Shown here one piece after another: positions 15,167 through 24,274 of a DNA stretch of 64,000 nt; within the stretch, counting starts at the first letter, position 1; each line of letters begins with the position of its first letter. The stretch comes from Acetomicrobium hydrogeniformans ATCC BAA-1850. Lineage in GTDB: Bacteria; Synergistota; Synergistia; Synergistales; Acetomicrobiaceae. A program made the position numbers and the translations under genes. The notes beneath the pieces were generated by a model. That model worked only from the letters and a program-made list of their open reading frames with translations. It was not told the origin of the DNA and did not search any database. The stretch is from contig NZ_ACJX03000001.1 of NCBI RefSeq assembly GCF_000160455.2, positions 62,001 to 126,000 of the forward strand, read 5' to 3'.

Positions 15167-16561
15167 TTACCCTTCCTTTGGAAGATGTATGGCTCTGCCT
15201 TGAACGGACAAAGCCGCTTCCTTCAACGCCTCACCTACGGTGGGATGGGCAACTATAAGTTGAGCTATCTCCTCGGCTGTCGCCTCCAGCTTCATGGCCA
15301 TACAGGCCGTAGATATCAACTCCGTAGCGTTAGGACCCAATATGTGCACGCCTAATACCTTTTCGTACCTTGAGTCCGCTACGACCTTTACCATTCCTTC
15401 AGCTTCACCCAGCGTCAATGCCCTTCCGTTGCCGACCATGGGAAACCGTCCCACCTTTACGGGAATACCCGCTTTTTGGCAATCAAGCTCGCTCATCCCC
15501 ACGGAGGCCAACTCCGGTGAGGTAAATATGCAGGCAGGAACGACGGAGTAATCCATCTCCCGCATACCGCCGGCGACGTTTTCTGCCGCGATCTCGCCTT
15601 CGGCCATGGCAACATGGGCAAGCATGTAAGGAGACGTGCAATCACCTACCGCGTAGATGTTGGGCACATTAGTCCTCATGAATTTATCTGTTTTAATTCG
15701 GCCACGCTCCGTCTCGACTCCTGCGTTCGTTAAATTTAAAGTTTGCGTGTTTGTAACGCGACCTGCGGCCAGGAGCAAATGTCCTGCCTCCACGGTTATA
15801 TTTTCTCCGCTCATTTTTTGAACCGAGACGACAAGGGAACTTCCCCTTTCTTCGATCTTCGTTACCTTGGCAGCTACGTGAATGGTTATCCCCTTTGACG
15901 ATAAAATCTCGTGCACGTAAGAGGCCATCTCCTCGTCGATGTTTGACAATATCCTCGGCAAAAACTCTACCACCGTTACATGGCAGCCGAGGCCTGAAAA
16001 AAGGGTTGCAAACTCTATTCCTATCACGCCGCCGCCAACTATGAGCATCGACGAAGGAATTTCTTGGATCTGCAATACGTCATCACTGGTTAAGACGTTT
16101 CGGCATTGCAGACCCTCAATTGGAGGCATCGAGGGCTTTGAACCCGTCGCTATGATGAAGCTGTCTGACTTTAATGTTGAAGTGCCATTGCCGTTTTTCA
16201 CGACGATTTCCTTAGAATTGACGAACGAAGCCTCTCCGTAAACTACATCTACTCCCCACGATTCCAAAAGCGTAGCCACGCCATCGGTGAGCTGCTTTAC
16301 GGTAGCATCCTTGCGATCCATGAGCACCTTCCAATCAAAAGTACTTTCCTTGACCGAAAAGCCGTAATCCCGCGCCATATCGAAGTTGCTTTTAAGCTCT
16401 GCGGCATGAAGCAAGACCTTAGTTGGTATGCAGCCTCGATTAAGACAAGTCCCGCCTACCTTTTCCCCTTCAATCAGCCTGACATTGCATCCAAGCTGGG
16501 CTGCCCTTATTGCGGCTACATATCCTCCAGGTCCGCCTCCTATGACTGTTAAGTCCGCCAC
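15167..16561 (-). CDS. lpd: Dihydrolipoyl dehydrogenase (E3)
   Basis: A 464-residue flavoprotein disulfide reductase. Seen: FAD loop TVIGGGPGGYVAA at residues 5-17, redox pair GGTCLNRGCIPTK (Cys39/Cys44), NAD loop IVGGGVIGIEFATLF, YAVGDCT, and the C-terminal catalytic HPTVGE. It reoxidises the lipoyl arm of AcoC with NAD+. As first gene of the leftward row it starts (GTG) about 150 bp after a good promoter. The other genes of the complex follow on the same strand. Confidence 0.93.
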   Translation of the reverse strand: MADLTVIGGGPGGYVAAIRAAQLGCNVRLIEGEKVGGTCLNRGCIPTKVLLHAAELKSNFDMARDYGFSVKESTFDWKVLMDRKDATVKQLTDGVATLLESWGVDVVYGEASFVNSKEIVVKNGNGTSTLKSDSFIIATGSKPSMPPIEGLQCRNVLTSDDVLQIQEIPSSMLIVGGGVIGIEFATLFSGLGCHVTVVEFLPRILSNIDEEMASYVHEILSSKGITIHVAAKVTKIEERGSSLVVSVQKMSGENITVEAGHLLLAAGRVTNTQTLNLTNAGVETERGRIKTDKFMRTNVPNIYAVGDCTSPYMLAHVAMAEGEIAAENVAGGMREMDYSVVPACIFTSPELASVGMSELDCQKAGIPVKVGRFPMVGNGRALTLGEAEGMVKVVADSRYEKVLGVHILGPNATELISTACMAMKLEATAEEIAQLIVAHPTVGEALKEAALSVQGRAIHLPKEG

Positions 16562-16708
16562 GATTCGTTCCCCCTTTGCAGCTTAGAATCAAATACACCG
16601 ACGATTTAGCAAGAAATATGTTTCATGAGGTTGCAGTTTCTAACCTGTTGTCGAAATTTAAGAATGTTATAACAATATATAAGCATAATATAGCACTACA
16701 TCAATTAT

Positions 16709-16736
16709 ACTATAGTACAGTCGACAAACCTGTCAA
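16709..16736 (-). promoter_or_regulatory. Putative promoter of the lpd-aco-lip row
   Basis: On the minus strand TTGACA (16731-16736) and TATAGT (16709-16714) are 16 bp apart. A palindrome TACTATAGTA overlaps the -10 box and could be an operator. Confidence 0.6.
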
Positions 16737-16754
16737 GGTATTCGTATTTCTAGA

Positions 16755-16804
16755 CAAAAAACACTACGGCCATGCAGCCTCGTGGGCTTACATGGCCGTA
16801 GTGT
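16755..16804 (-). terminator. Rho-independent terminator of the dicarboxylate symporter gene
   Basis: CACTACGGCCATG and its complement at 16791-16803 form a 13-bp stem, followed on the minus strand by TTTTTT. It lies about 30 bp after the symporter stop and separates it from the lpd promoter. Confidence 0.85.
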
Positions 16805-16834
16805 GCAACTTTTAATAATTCTGTAATCAGGTCG

Positions 16835-18052
16835 TTACTTTCCTACAAACTGCGGTTCCCTAACGTTTGATTCCTCTCGCCTTACGCCCATCTTCATCTT
16901 AGAGGCGATTTTGTCGACGACTATGGCGATAGCGTTGTCTCCAGAAACGTTGCAGGCCGTTCCGAAGCTGTCTTGGGCGATGTAAAGGGCTATCATCAGG
17001 CCGAGCTGGGCCTCGCTAAAGCCGAGAATGCTTTCCAGCACGCCTAGGGCAGCCATAACGGCTCCGCCGGGAACGCCGGGAGCTGCGACCATGGTAATGC
17101 CAAGCATGGCAATAAAGCCGACCATGGAGGCAAAGGTAAACTGCGTTCCGTGAAGCATCATGACCGCCAGGGAGCACATTGTGATCGTTATCGTAGAACC
17201 TGCTAGATGTATGGTGGCGCCAAGGGGTATGACGAAATCCCTTACCGCCTTGGAAACGCCGTTTCTTTCGGCGCACTGGACATTTACGGGAATCGTAGCA
17301 GCCGAGGACTGCGTTCCTAAAGCAGTAACATAGCCGGGGATCTGGTTTTTAAGGCACTGAAAGAAGTTTTTGCCTCCGTAGGTGCAGGCTATGGCAAAAT
17401 AGACAATTATCAATGTGAGATGGGAAGCGATGACGAGCAGAAAGACTTTGCCAAAAACGGACATTATCCTGCCCACTTCTCCCGCATGGGTCATGTTCGC
17501 AAATATGCCCGCCACGTGAAAGGGAAGCAGGGGAATTACCACGTAAACAATGACCATGTTCACGATCTTTTGAAATTCGACCGTTACGTTGTAGAGGGTT
17601 TTTTCCTTCAGCGCGGATATACCGATCCCGAGGATAAAAGCCAGCAGAATAGCCGTCATCACGCCCATGAGCGGCGGCATGTCGATCACAAAATAAGGGG
17701 GCAACAGGTGCTCTTCGGGGTTGGTAGCCATTATGTTGGAGGCGAAGTTGATTATCTTAGGCATAATATTAGTCCCGACAAAGAAGGCAAAAAGGCCGGC
17801 CAGTACAGTAGAGCCGTAGGCAAACGCGACCGTCATCCCAAGGAGCTTTCCCGCTCCCTTGCCCAGATCTGCTATGCCGGGGGCGACGAAACCGAGGATA
17901 ATGAGGGGAATGACAAACCCCAGGAAATTTCCGAAAATGCCGTTGAAGGTGGCAAGAAGCCCGACACACCACTGGGGAAAATATTTCCCGATCAAGATAC
18001 CGCAAATAATGGCAATGATCAGCCTTGGCAGTAAGCCCATCCTCTTAAACAT
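16835..18052 (-). CDS. Dicarboxylate/amino acid:cation symporter (DAACS family)
   Basis: A 405-residue membrane carrier of the GltP/SstT family with about eight hydrophobic segments. Seen: LIIAIICGILIGKYFP at the N-terminus, the serine-rich re-entrant loop TALGTQSSAATIPV, VIPLGATIHLAGSTI, and the second loop around GVPGGAVMAALGVLE, ending with QDSFGTACNVSGDNA. These regions bind Na+ and the acidic substrate in the family. ATG 18052 is chosen because AGGAGGT lies six bases upstream; a start 18 bp earlier has none. It has its own terminator. Substrate (glutamate, aspartate, serine or C4-dicarboxylate) cannot be told. Confidence 0.88.
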   Translation of the reverse strand: MFKRMGLLPRLIIAIICGILIGKYFPQWCVGLLATFNGIFGNFLGFVIPLIILGFVAPGIADLGKGAGKLLGMTVAFAYGSTVLAGLFAFFVGTNIMPKIINFASNIMATNPEEHLLPPYFVIDMPPLMGVMTAILLAFILGIGISALKEKTLYNVTVEFQKIVNMVIVYVVIPLLPFHVAGIFANMTHAGEVGRIMSVFGKVFLLVIASHLTLIIVYFAIACTYGGKNFFQCLKNQIPGYVTALGTQSSAATIPVNVQCAERNGVSKAVRDFVIPLGATIHLAGSTITITMCSLAVMMLHGTQFTFASMVGFIAMLGITMVAAPGVPGGAVMAALGVLESILGFSEAQLGLMIALYIAQDSFGTACNVSGDNAIAIVVDKIASKMKMGVRREESNVREPQFVGK

Positions 18053-18070
18053 CGAAAGACCTCCTATCAT

Positions 18071-18643
18071 TTGTTATAAAGATAACTTAAATGAGTAAAA
18101 TAATGCTTACACAACCGATCCGACCTGCTGTAACCTCGAGCATCACCTCCGCATGTGTATTTATTCCATAATCACATGTATATTATATACGCAAAGTCTC
18201 TTTGTCTATGTATACATGTCAGGAAGAGCTATCAAAATATTTACGGTAAGGGGGATGCAAAATTTCATTATATGTGTTAGGCTAACTACGGTTTTTAAAA
18301 TTCCATTCACAAGAAAGGTGGTGGCAGTGCGTGGACGCTGGACCCGGTAGTCGTCGGTACAGTGCAATGAAGGATGAAGTTACGTTTTTAAATGAAGGAC
18401 ATCGCCTCAAGCGCGCTCTTCTTCCTTCGGAAGGTCGCAGCTACACTGCCGCCGCTTTGACAGCTTCAGCCTCTCGATACTCTCGATAGCCTCCGTTTAA
18501 AACGTTTTCCAAATAAGCGGCAGAACCTTCCGATAAGATGAGAGCAGCCTTTGAAGGCCCCGGGCAATCGGCTTGGGCAACGTAATGTTGCCTCCATATT
18601 CCTTTGCCCTTTAACCAAAAAAGCTCTCTGGGAGGTGATTTGC
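18071..18643 (+). other. 573-bp divergent intergenic region with a structured mgtE leader
   Basis: The region separates the leftward symporter from rightward mgtE. GGTGGCAGTG at 18320-18329 can pair fully (one G-U) with CACTGCCGCC at 18444-18453, enclosing about 115 bases that include a small TTCG-loop hairpin near 18421-18434; GGCAAC/GTTGCC forms another hairpin at 18577-18593 just before the ribosome site. This suggests a folded 5' leader. It does not carry the full M-box consensus. No gene is seen here. Confidence 0.4.
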
Positions 18644-20005
18644 ATGGAACAGAGAAACATCGATTTCTTCAAGGAAACGGTCGAAGAAATGCTCGAAAAA
18701 CAGGACCTGGAAGCTTTGCGCCTTTATTTGGAGGAGCTTCACCCCTACGAGATAGGCGCGCTCTTGGACGAACTCGAAGAGTCCGAACAGCTCGTCATCC
18801 TCTCTCTCACTCTGCCGGAAGCAGCAGCTGAGGCTTTGGAGCACCTTGATTACGACGACCAATACAGGCTCCTCGATCATCTGGACGAAGAGTCAGCAAG
18901 CAAGATAATCGCCGCCATGGGACGGGATGCTATAGCCGACCTGCTTATGGCCATACACCCAAACAAAGCCCAGGAGATCATGGCCATGATTCCCCGGGAG
19001 TACCTCGAAAGCATAAAGTTTCTCATGTCCTATCCCGAGGATTCCGCCGGGGGCATAATGTCCTTGGACTACATCCAGGCCAGGCAATACTGGACTATAG
19101 AGCGGGTGATAGAACACTTCAGAAAGGTCGGCAGAAAACAAAGCGTTGCAAACTACATATACATCGTAGATGCCGTGGGCAAGCTTGTCGGCGTCCTCTC
19201 ACTGAAGGAGCTTTTATTAAACGAGCCTAAGACAAAGGTTGAAGACGTAATGCACACCAACATCATAACGGTTTTGGCTACGGCAGACCAGGAAGAGGCT
19301 GCCAAGCTCATGAGCCAGTACGACCTCATGATACTACCAGTGGTGAACGAACAGGCTCGCCTCGTAGGCGTCATCACGGCCGACGACATCATGGACGTCA
19401 TCGAGGAAGAGGACACTGAAGACATCCACAGGCTGGGTGGAAGCCAACCTTTGGACCTGCCCTACTTAGAATCGACACTGACGACGCTTTTCAGCAAGCG
19501 CATCGGCTGGCTCGTGGTTCTTTTCGCAACACAGGCAGTGACGAGCAACATCCTGAAACATTACGAGGGAGTTTTAAGCAGCGTCGTGGCCCTTACTTTT
19601 TTCATGCCCCTGCTTGCGGGAGTGGGAGGCAATTCCGGGACCCAGGCTTCTTCTTTAATCATAAGGGGTCTTGCCCTTGGCGAGATCACGGTCCATGACA
19701 TAGCCGTCATACTCTTCAAGGAGCTTCGCGTAAGCGCCCTCATCGGAATTGTGATGGGAACGATCGGGTATTTCTTCGCCTGGACTGTCAGCGGTTCAAC
19801 TGGCGTCGCAACTGTCGTCGCCGTAACCGTAACAGTGGTTTTGATCGTAAGCTCCACCATCGGTGCCATACTTCCCATCGTCGGGAGGGCCTTCAGGCTG
19901 GATCCGGCCGTCTTTTCCGCCCCTCTTATAACCACCGTGGTGGATATCACGTCGCTGATGGTTTATTTCAACATTGCCATAAAGCTGCTCAAGTTAGGCG
20001 GATAA
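18644..20005 (+). CDS. mgtE: Magnesium transporter MgtE
   Basis: A 453-residue MgtE channel. Seen: the helical MgtE N domain (about 1-125, with repeated HPYEIGALLDEL and HPNKAQEIMAM motifs), two CBS domains (about 130-255) containing VEDVMHTNII, and five membrane segments with the pore helix region AGVGGNSGTQASSLIIRGLA. It takes up Mg2+ (also Co2+) and is gated by Mg2+ binding to the CBS/N domains. ATG 18644 is preferred because GGGAGGTGAT precedes it and the length matches the family; the longer ORF from 18551 runs through the leader. Confidence 0.93.
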   Translation: MEQRNIDFFKETVEEMLEKQDLEALRLYLEELHPYEIGALLDELEESEQLVILSLTLPEAAAEALEHLDYDDQYRLLDHLDEESASKIIAAMGRDAIADLLMAIHPNKAQEIMAMIPREYLESIKFLMSYPEDSAGGIMSLDYIQARQYWTIERVIEHFRKVGRKQSVANYIYIVDAVGKLVGVLSLKELLLNEPKTKVEDVMHTNIITVLATADQEEAAKLMSQYDLMILPVVNEQARLVGVITADDIMDVIEEEDTEDIHRLGGSQPLDLPYLESTLTTLFSKRIGWLVVLFATQAVTSNILKHYEGVLSSVVALTFFMPLLAGVGGNSGTQASSLIIRGLALGEITVHDIAVILFKELRVSALIGIVMGTIGYFFAWTVSGSTGVATVVAVTVTVVLIVSSTIGAILPIVGRAFRLDPAVFSAPLITTVVDITSLMVYFNIAIKLLKLGG

Positions 20006-20013
20006 GATTTTCG

Positions 20014-20202
20014 AATGCATATTTGATACCCTGGAACACCTGCGGCGCCTATCATGCGAGCCTTTTTGGCATACCTACCCTTGAGTTCGCGCCCTTCGCC
20101 TTCTTTAACTACATCAACCCAATAGTGGCCATAATTCTGACGGCCATGGGCAAGTTCATATTCTGGCGCAAGGATACTGACGACGACATAATAACCGAAT
20201 AG
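20014..20202 (+). pseudogene. C-terminal fragment of an NhaC-type Na+/H+ antiporter
   Basis: In-frame translation gives LIPWNTCGAYHASLFGI and then FNYINPIVAIILTAMG, the conserved last membrane segments of NhaC family antiporters, ending in TAG at 20200-20202. Only about 60 codons remain and there is no start codon or ribosome site; the fragment begins 8 bp after the mgtE stop. It is a deletion remnant, now probably transcribed as the mgtE 3' UTR. Confidence 0.75.
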
Positions 20203-20214
20203 TTTACGAAAAGA

Positions 20215-20246
20215 AAAAGGCCACCATCTTACCGGTGGCCTTTTTG
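20215..20246. terminator. Bidirectional rho-independent terminator
   Basis: AAAAAGGCCACC / GGTGGCCTTTTT with a short loop works in both directions: it ends the mgtE transcript on the plus strand and the carbinolamine dehydratase gene on the minus strand, whose stop codon lies within it. Confidence 0.88.
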
Positions 20247-20588
20247 GAGTTCCTTTAGGATTTCCTCTATCTTGGCAGCCATTATAAAATCATTTAAGAA
20301 CAGTCCCTTTATGGCATAGGTGAATAAAGTTACGATCACGCGGTTATAGTGGACCGATATGTCAGGATGATGTCCTTCGGACTCGGCCAGCTCAGCTATT
20401 CTATCGAAAAACTGCCAGGATTCCCTGAAGTTGTTAAATTTAAAGGTCTTATTAAGTTTAAGAATGCCCTCATCATCCACGATTCTCCATGAAGGCACCT
20501 GGCTCAAATATTCTTCGGCCTCCTCCTTTGTCATGGGAGGAATGCCTCCCTCGCAGGGTACGCATCTTTGATTCGTCAATTTTTCCAT
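20229..20588 (-). CDS. Pterin-4a-carbinolamine dehydratase family protein
   Basis: A 119-residue protein of the PCD/DCoH family, which dehydrates 4a-hydroxytetrahydropterins. Seen: WRIVDDEGILKLNKTFKF, AELAESEGHHPDISVHYNRV with the active-site histidine pair, and TYAIKGLFLNDFIMAAKIE. No phenylalanine hydroxylase gene is present. In such bacteria the role is uncertain: pterin recycling or pterin biosynthesis. The unusual N-terminal CVPCEGGIPPM segment occurs in some family members. The gene is single, ends in the shared terminator and lies 22 bp after the glycosidase gene start region boundary on the other side of a short gap. Confidence 0.85.
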   Translation of the reverse strand: MEKLTNQRCVPCEGGIPPMTKEEAEEYLSQVPSWRIVDDEGILKLNKTFKFNNFRESWQFFDRIAELAESEGHHPDISVHYNRVIVTLFTYAIKGLFLNDFIMAAKIEEILKELQKGHR

Positions 20589-20610
20589 ACCCTACACCTC
20601 CCGCAAAGAA

Positions 20611-22368
20611 TTATTCAAGATAAACTATATATGGAAGAGGCCTTTCCCTGCCGCCGGGCGAGTGGTTGATCAAAGCACCCTTCCACCAAAGCCCGGATGA
20701 GCCTCCCCCGTCTAAATTGACGGCTTCTTTCATGCCGAATTGTTTGGCAAGGGACTTTAGCTCCGACAGGGTCATGCCCCTGGAGTGCCACGGGTCGCGG
20801 CCATCGACCACAACCCAGTAAATCCGCCTTCCGTCGTATCCCCAAAGCGTCCTAGGGTGTCTTTTATCGGTGAAACTCGGCTTAAAACCTTCGTTTGCAT
20901 AGACCTCTCTTCCATTGCGCAAAAGAGGCGGCCCTGCCTGGAAAGCCCACTTTGCGCCGTTAAACTCCTCGGGGACAAGAGATGATTTTATTTCAACTTC
21001 CGTTCCCAATACCACGTTTGCGAAGTACTGCCTGCTGTTACCCCTGGCGACGAGCAAAAAACCGTCGGGCGGGATATAGTGGCCTTTTGCCGTAGCAGCG
21101 CTTTGCTTCCAAGTGACCTTCCCTTCCCTCACCATTACTTCCAGGGCATCGGAGGGTAGTTTGGAAACCTCCATGCCGAATTCCGGCCTATATACGCTTA
21201 TGCCGTGATAGCTCGGCGACACGTTCACGCCATCTAGAGCGAATTCCGCCTTCGATCCCACCACTACCTTTGCTGCTGCTTCGACTTGTCCGATATAGAC
21301 CTTTCCGCTGTCGTCCCAGCCTATGGCGGTCCTGCCTCTGTAGGGCATGTAAGAGATAGCTCCGTCAGTCAGCACGAGCCCAATGGGTCTCGTTTCGCTG
21401 AAATATCCTCCGTTTACCGCAGCCTTCGCCCCCGTCGCCTTGGCCATTTCGCTTAAAGGTTTAAATGTCCCGAATAGAGCGCTGGACAAAGCTATCTTCC
21501 CCGTCTCGGAAGTGGCGTCGTAGGAAAGGCAAACCCAATAAAGAGCTGGGCTTTCCTCGGAGCCGTTGTAGGGAACTATGGAGGCCGTCATACTTTTGGG
21601 GAGGCGTGCCTTCACGTCATGGGCTTTGACGTAGTCCATGAAGGGCCCGACGGTGACCAAATAGGCCCACTCCTGCTTCACGATGAATGCGGGAAATCCC
21701 AGATTTTTCAAATAGTCCGTCAGATCTCGGGCACGAGCTTCGGCGTTCAAGGGAATTTCGTCTATCAACACGAGCCACAGCTTCGGAGGTCGCCCGACAC
21801 CTTCCCTATGCATCGTCACCGCGATGGGTCCTTCTTCAAGGGTCTTTTCGAAGATAAATCCCCTCTTGCAATTTTTCAGCCAGCTTACGAGGGAATTCAA
21901 GCCTTCTCGGCTAACGTTGGCCGCAGGTTCGCTCAAAAGCAGTTCAGGTGCCTTTGGAGACATCGCTTCGGCCATGGTCAGATAGACCGTAAGATGGGGC
22001 GGAACATCCTCTTTTTCGCCAAACTCGCATATTTTGTCCAATATTTCGGCCTCGTTGAAAAGACCGAGAGCGCGAAGGGCGAACATCAAGGCCTCGGCGT
22101 TCGTCGCGTCCAAAGTTGGATAGAAATGTTCAAAGGGCGGCAATATTCCCAACGCTTTGGCTGCCTGAATGGACTCTCCGTGAAGAGTGAGCTTCGAGAC
22201 GTCGGCAAAACCAGCGCCGTCCTGCACCACCGGCAGGTCTAAAGCCGTCATTATTTCATAGACCACTTCGCCCCTCGAAATTGCGCTGGCTCCGCCAACG
22301 TGCGCAAACGCTATAATGCACACTAAAAAAATTAAAGACGCAACCCGAAGCCTCTTGAAAGCTCCCAC
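20611..22368 (-). CDS. Exported phosphodiester glycosidase (NAGPA/DUF2233) family protein
   Basis: A 585-residue protein with an N-terminal signal peptide (hydrophobic ASLIFLVCIIAFAHVGGASA, cleavage near residue 29). Residues about 30-180 are helical and may be a surface-binding region; about 195-270 resembles a SPOR-like module (KLWLVLIDEIPL, FIVKQEW). The C-terminal half is the NAGPA domain, with AVNGGYF, WGYDGRRIYWVVVDGR and the signature AVNLDGGGSSGL. NAGPA-type proteins cleave phosphodiester-linked sugars in the envelope; the substrate is unknown. Start GTG 22368 follows a GGGGG ribosome site. It probably acts in the cell envelope. Confidence 0.8.
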   Translation of the reverse strand: MGAFKRLRVASLIFLVCIIAFAHVGGASAISRGEVVYEIMTALDLPVVQDGAGFADVSKLTLHGESIQAAKALGILPPFEHFYPTLDATNAEALMFALRALGLFNEAEILDKICEFGEKEDVPPHLTVYLTMAEAMSPKAPELLLSEPAANVSREGLNSLVSWLKNCKRGFIFEKTLEEGPIAVTMHREGVGRPPKLWLVLIDEIPLNAEARARDLTDYLKNLGFPAFIVKQEWAYLVTVGPFMDYVKAHDVKARLPKSMTASIVPYNGSEESPALYWVCLSYDATSETGKIALSSALFGTFKPLSEMAKATGAKAAVNGGYFSETRPIGLVLTDGAISYMPYRGRTAIGWDDSGKVYIGQVEAAAKVVVGSKAEFALDGVNVSPSYHGISVYRPEFGMEVSKLPSDALEVMVREGKVTWKQSAATAKGHYIPPDGFLLVARGNSRQYFANVVLGTEVEIKSSLVPEEFNGAKWAFQAGPPLLRNGREVYANEGFKPSFTDKRHPRTLWGYDGRRIYWVVVDGRDPWHSRGMTLSELKSLAKQFGMKEAVNLDGGGSSGLWWKGALINHSPGGRERPLPYIVYLE

Positions 22369-22388
22369 GGCCTCGCCCCCCTTAGGTT

Positions 22389-23765
22389 TTAACCTTTCGT
22401 TTTGTCCTTCAAATAGTACCTTCCGTCAGTATAAAAGAACTCATTCTTTAATTCTACAACCTCTTTAGAAAGCAGGAGTAAAACTAACACGTTCGGTATC
22501 ACTATCATGGCCAGACTGATGTCGAGGAAATGCCAGAGCACCTTGGCCCCGCCCACGGCACCTATGTATATGGCAGCAATGTAGACGTACCTCGAAAGTT
22601 TTGCTGCCTTCAGGCCGAAGAGAAACTCCACCTGTTTTTCTGCGTAAAAAACTAACACCAAAACGGTGGTTATGACGAAAAGAAAGAGGCTTAAGGCGAC
22701 GAGGCCGCTTCCTAAGTTGCCGAAATACCTGCCAAAGGAAAGAGCTGCCAGGCTCGAGGGGTTGACGGCCGCTATCTCGCTCGTCCATATGCCGGAGATG
22801 AGAACGGCAAAGGCTGTAGCAGTGCAGGCGAGCGTATCCAGTATTACTTCTGTAACGGACCACAATCCCTGTCTAGTAGGATGGTCGGTGCTCGCCGTAG
22901 CGTGAGCGATGGGAGCGGTCCCCATGCCCGCCTCGTTAGAGTAAACGCCCCTCGCAAAACCCCACCTCAAAACGGCAGCCAGGCTCGCCCCCATAAATCC
23001 GCCAATGGGTGCCATGGGCACGAAGGCGCTTCGCAAGATGAGCCATATGACGGAAGGCAGCTTGTCTATCTCCATTACTATGATTATCACCACGCCCAGG
23101 GTATAAAGAAGGGCCATAATGGGCACCATCTTTTCCGTAACTTTTCCTATTCTTTTGATCCCGCCTATGACCACGACTCCGACGAACAGCATGGCGCCCA
23201 ACCCAACAAGGTATTCGGAAACGCCAAAGGACTCTGCCATGTTGCCAGCAATAGAATTGGACTGCACCATGATACTGCAAAAAAGTTCCACAATGAAAGC
23301 CAGGGCAAACCATATACCAAGCCATCTCCAACCAAGGCCCTTCGTCATGTAGTACATGGGCCCGCCAACGTATTCTCCTTCTTCGTTTCTTTCCCTGTAT
23401 TTGAGGCTTAGCACCGTCTCGGTAAACTTGGTGGCCATGCCCATCATAGCCACCACCCACATCCAAAATACCGCCCCAGGCCCTCCGTAATAGATCGCAA
23501 CAGAAACACCCGCTATGTTTCCTGCGCCCAGAGTGGAAGCGAGGGCTGAAGTCAGCGCCTGGAAGGGAGAGATTGTCCCCTCCCCTAATTCTTCCTTGGA
23601 AAATATCTTTCCCAGCGTCTGCTTAATGATGTAGCCAATGTACTTCACTTGAAAGAAACGAAGCCTGAAGGAGAGAAAGACACCTGTCACAACTAAAACT
23701 GCCATCATGGGAATTCCCCAGAGCCAGGCCGAGAAAGCCTCGACCGCCTGAATAAAACCTTCCAT
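22389..23765 (-). CDS. Sodium:alanine/glycine symporter (AGCS family)
   Basis: A 458-residue carrier with about ten membrane segments. Seen: FQALTSALASTLGAGNIAGV (family signature near residue 65-84), YYGGPGAVFWMW, GGPMYYMTKGLG and SNEAGMGTAPIAHATA. AGCS proteins import alanine or glycine with Na+. ATG 23765 has AAGGAGGT upstream. The gene lies 20 bp upstream of the glycosidase gene on the same strand, so they may share a transcript. A minus-strand promoter TTGAAA-16-TATCAT is possible near 23.9 kb. Confidence 0.9.
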   Translation of the reverse strand: MEGFIQAVEAFSAWLWGIPMMAVLVVTGVFLSFRLRFFQVKYIGYIIKQTLGKIFSKEELGEGTISPFQALTSALASTLGAGNIAGVSVAIYYGGPGAVFWMWVVAMMGMATKFTETVLSLKYRERNEEGEYVGGPMYYMTKGLGWRWLGIWFALAFIVELFCSIMVQSNSIAGNMAESFGVSEYLVGLGAMLFVGVVVIGGIKRIGKVTEKMVPIMALLYTLGVVIIIVMEIDKLPSVIWLILRSAFVPMAPIGGFMGASLAAVLRWGFARGVYSNEAGMGTAPIAHATASTDHPTRQGLWSVTEVILDTLACTATAFAVLISGIWTSEIAAVNPSSLAALSFGRYFGNLGSGLVALSLFLFVITTVLVLVFYAEKQVEFLFGLKAAKLSRYVYIAAIYIGAVGGAKVLWHFLDISLAMIVIPNVLVLLLLSKEVVELKNEFFYTDGRYYLKDKTKG

Positions 23766-24274
23766 TACTCTGCTACCTCCTTTATATGGGTTTGACCAAA
23801 GGCCGACATGCTCCTGCAGGGCTAAATGATTTTGCTATAAAAATCTGAGACAAGGACGCTTTTACTCGTGGTTTTGGCTTTGAATAAAGCTAAAGGGAGG
23901 ACCGGCGATATGATAATAAACCGAATAATGATTTCAATTTAATATATTATGCATTGTATTACTTCTTTTTTTGAATAATCTCACTTTGCTACGGCATTGT
24001 CGTCCCTCCCTTTGAGGGAATTTTAGGACAAGATACTTTGAAAAGTAAACTTGATCATTACAACAGTTACTATAATTGACAAATGAGAATTATTCAAGAA
24101 AAAATTACATTAAAAATATTTCATAAATATCGTCTGCCTTCCCCATAGTCATGAACTTAAGTTTATTGACAAGACTTCCGGCTGCATATATATTTAAATC
24201 ATCGAAGGGCTTTAAATAGTTTGAATCGTTCTTTCATGGGAATTATCTGTAAGTATCGTCGGGAGGTGCATGTA
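23766..24274. other. 509-bp AT-rich divergent intergenic region
   Basis: The stretch separates leftward AGCS and the rightward ABC transporter operon. It is much more AT-rich than its neighbours. I see promoter elements (see the next entry) but no ORF with a ribosome site and no RNA gene. Confidence 0.6.
24166..24194 (+). promoter_or_regulatory. Putative promoter of the amino acid ABC transporter operon
   Basis: TTGACA (24166-24171) and TATATT (24189-24194) are exactly 17 bp apart, about 80 bp before the binding-protein start. Confidence 0.65.

Noticed and set aside
17420-18034. Long open frame antisense to the dicarboxylate symporter (also similar frames at 22.9-23.5, 29.3-29.9 and 36.0-36.6 kb)
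   Set aside because: They mirror strong coding genes, lack ribosome sites and family matches, and have shadow-type composition.
18310-18460. M-box (Mg2+) riboswitch upstream of mgtE
   Set aside because: Only words resembling the 3' half of the consensus are present; the conserved 5' AGGTGAGGCTCC and CTGCCC segments are missing, so I do not call it.
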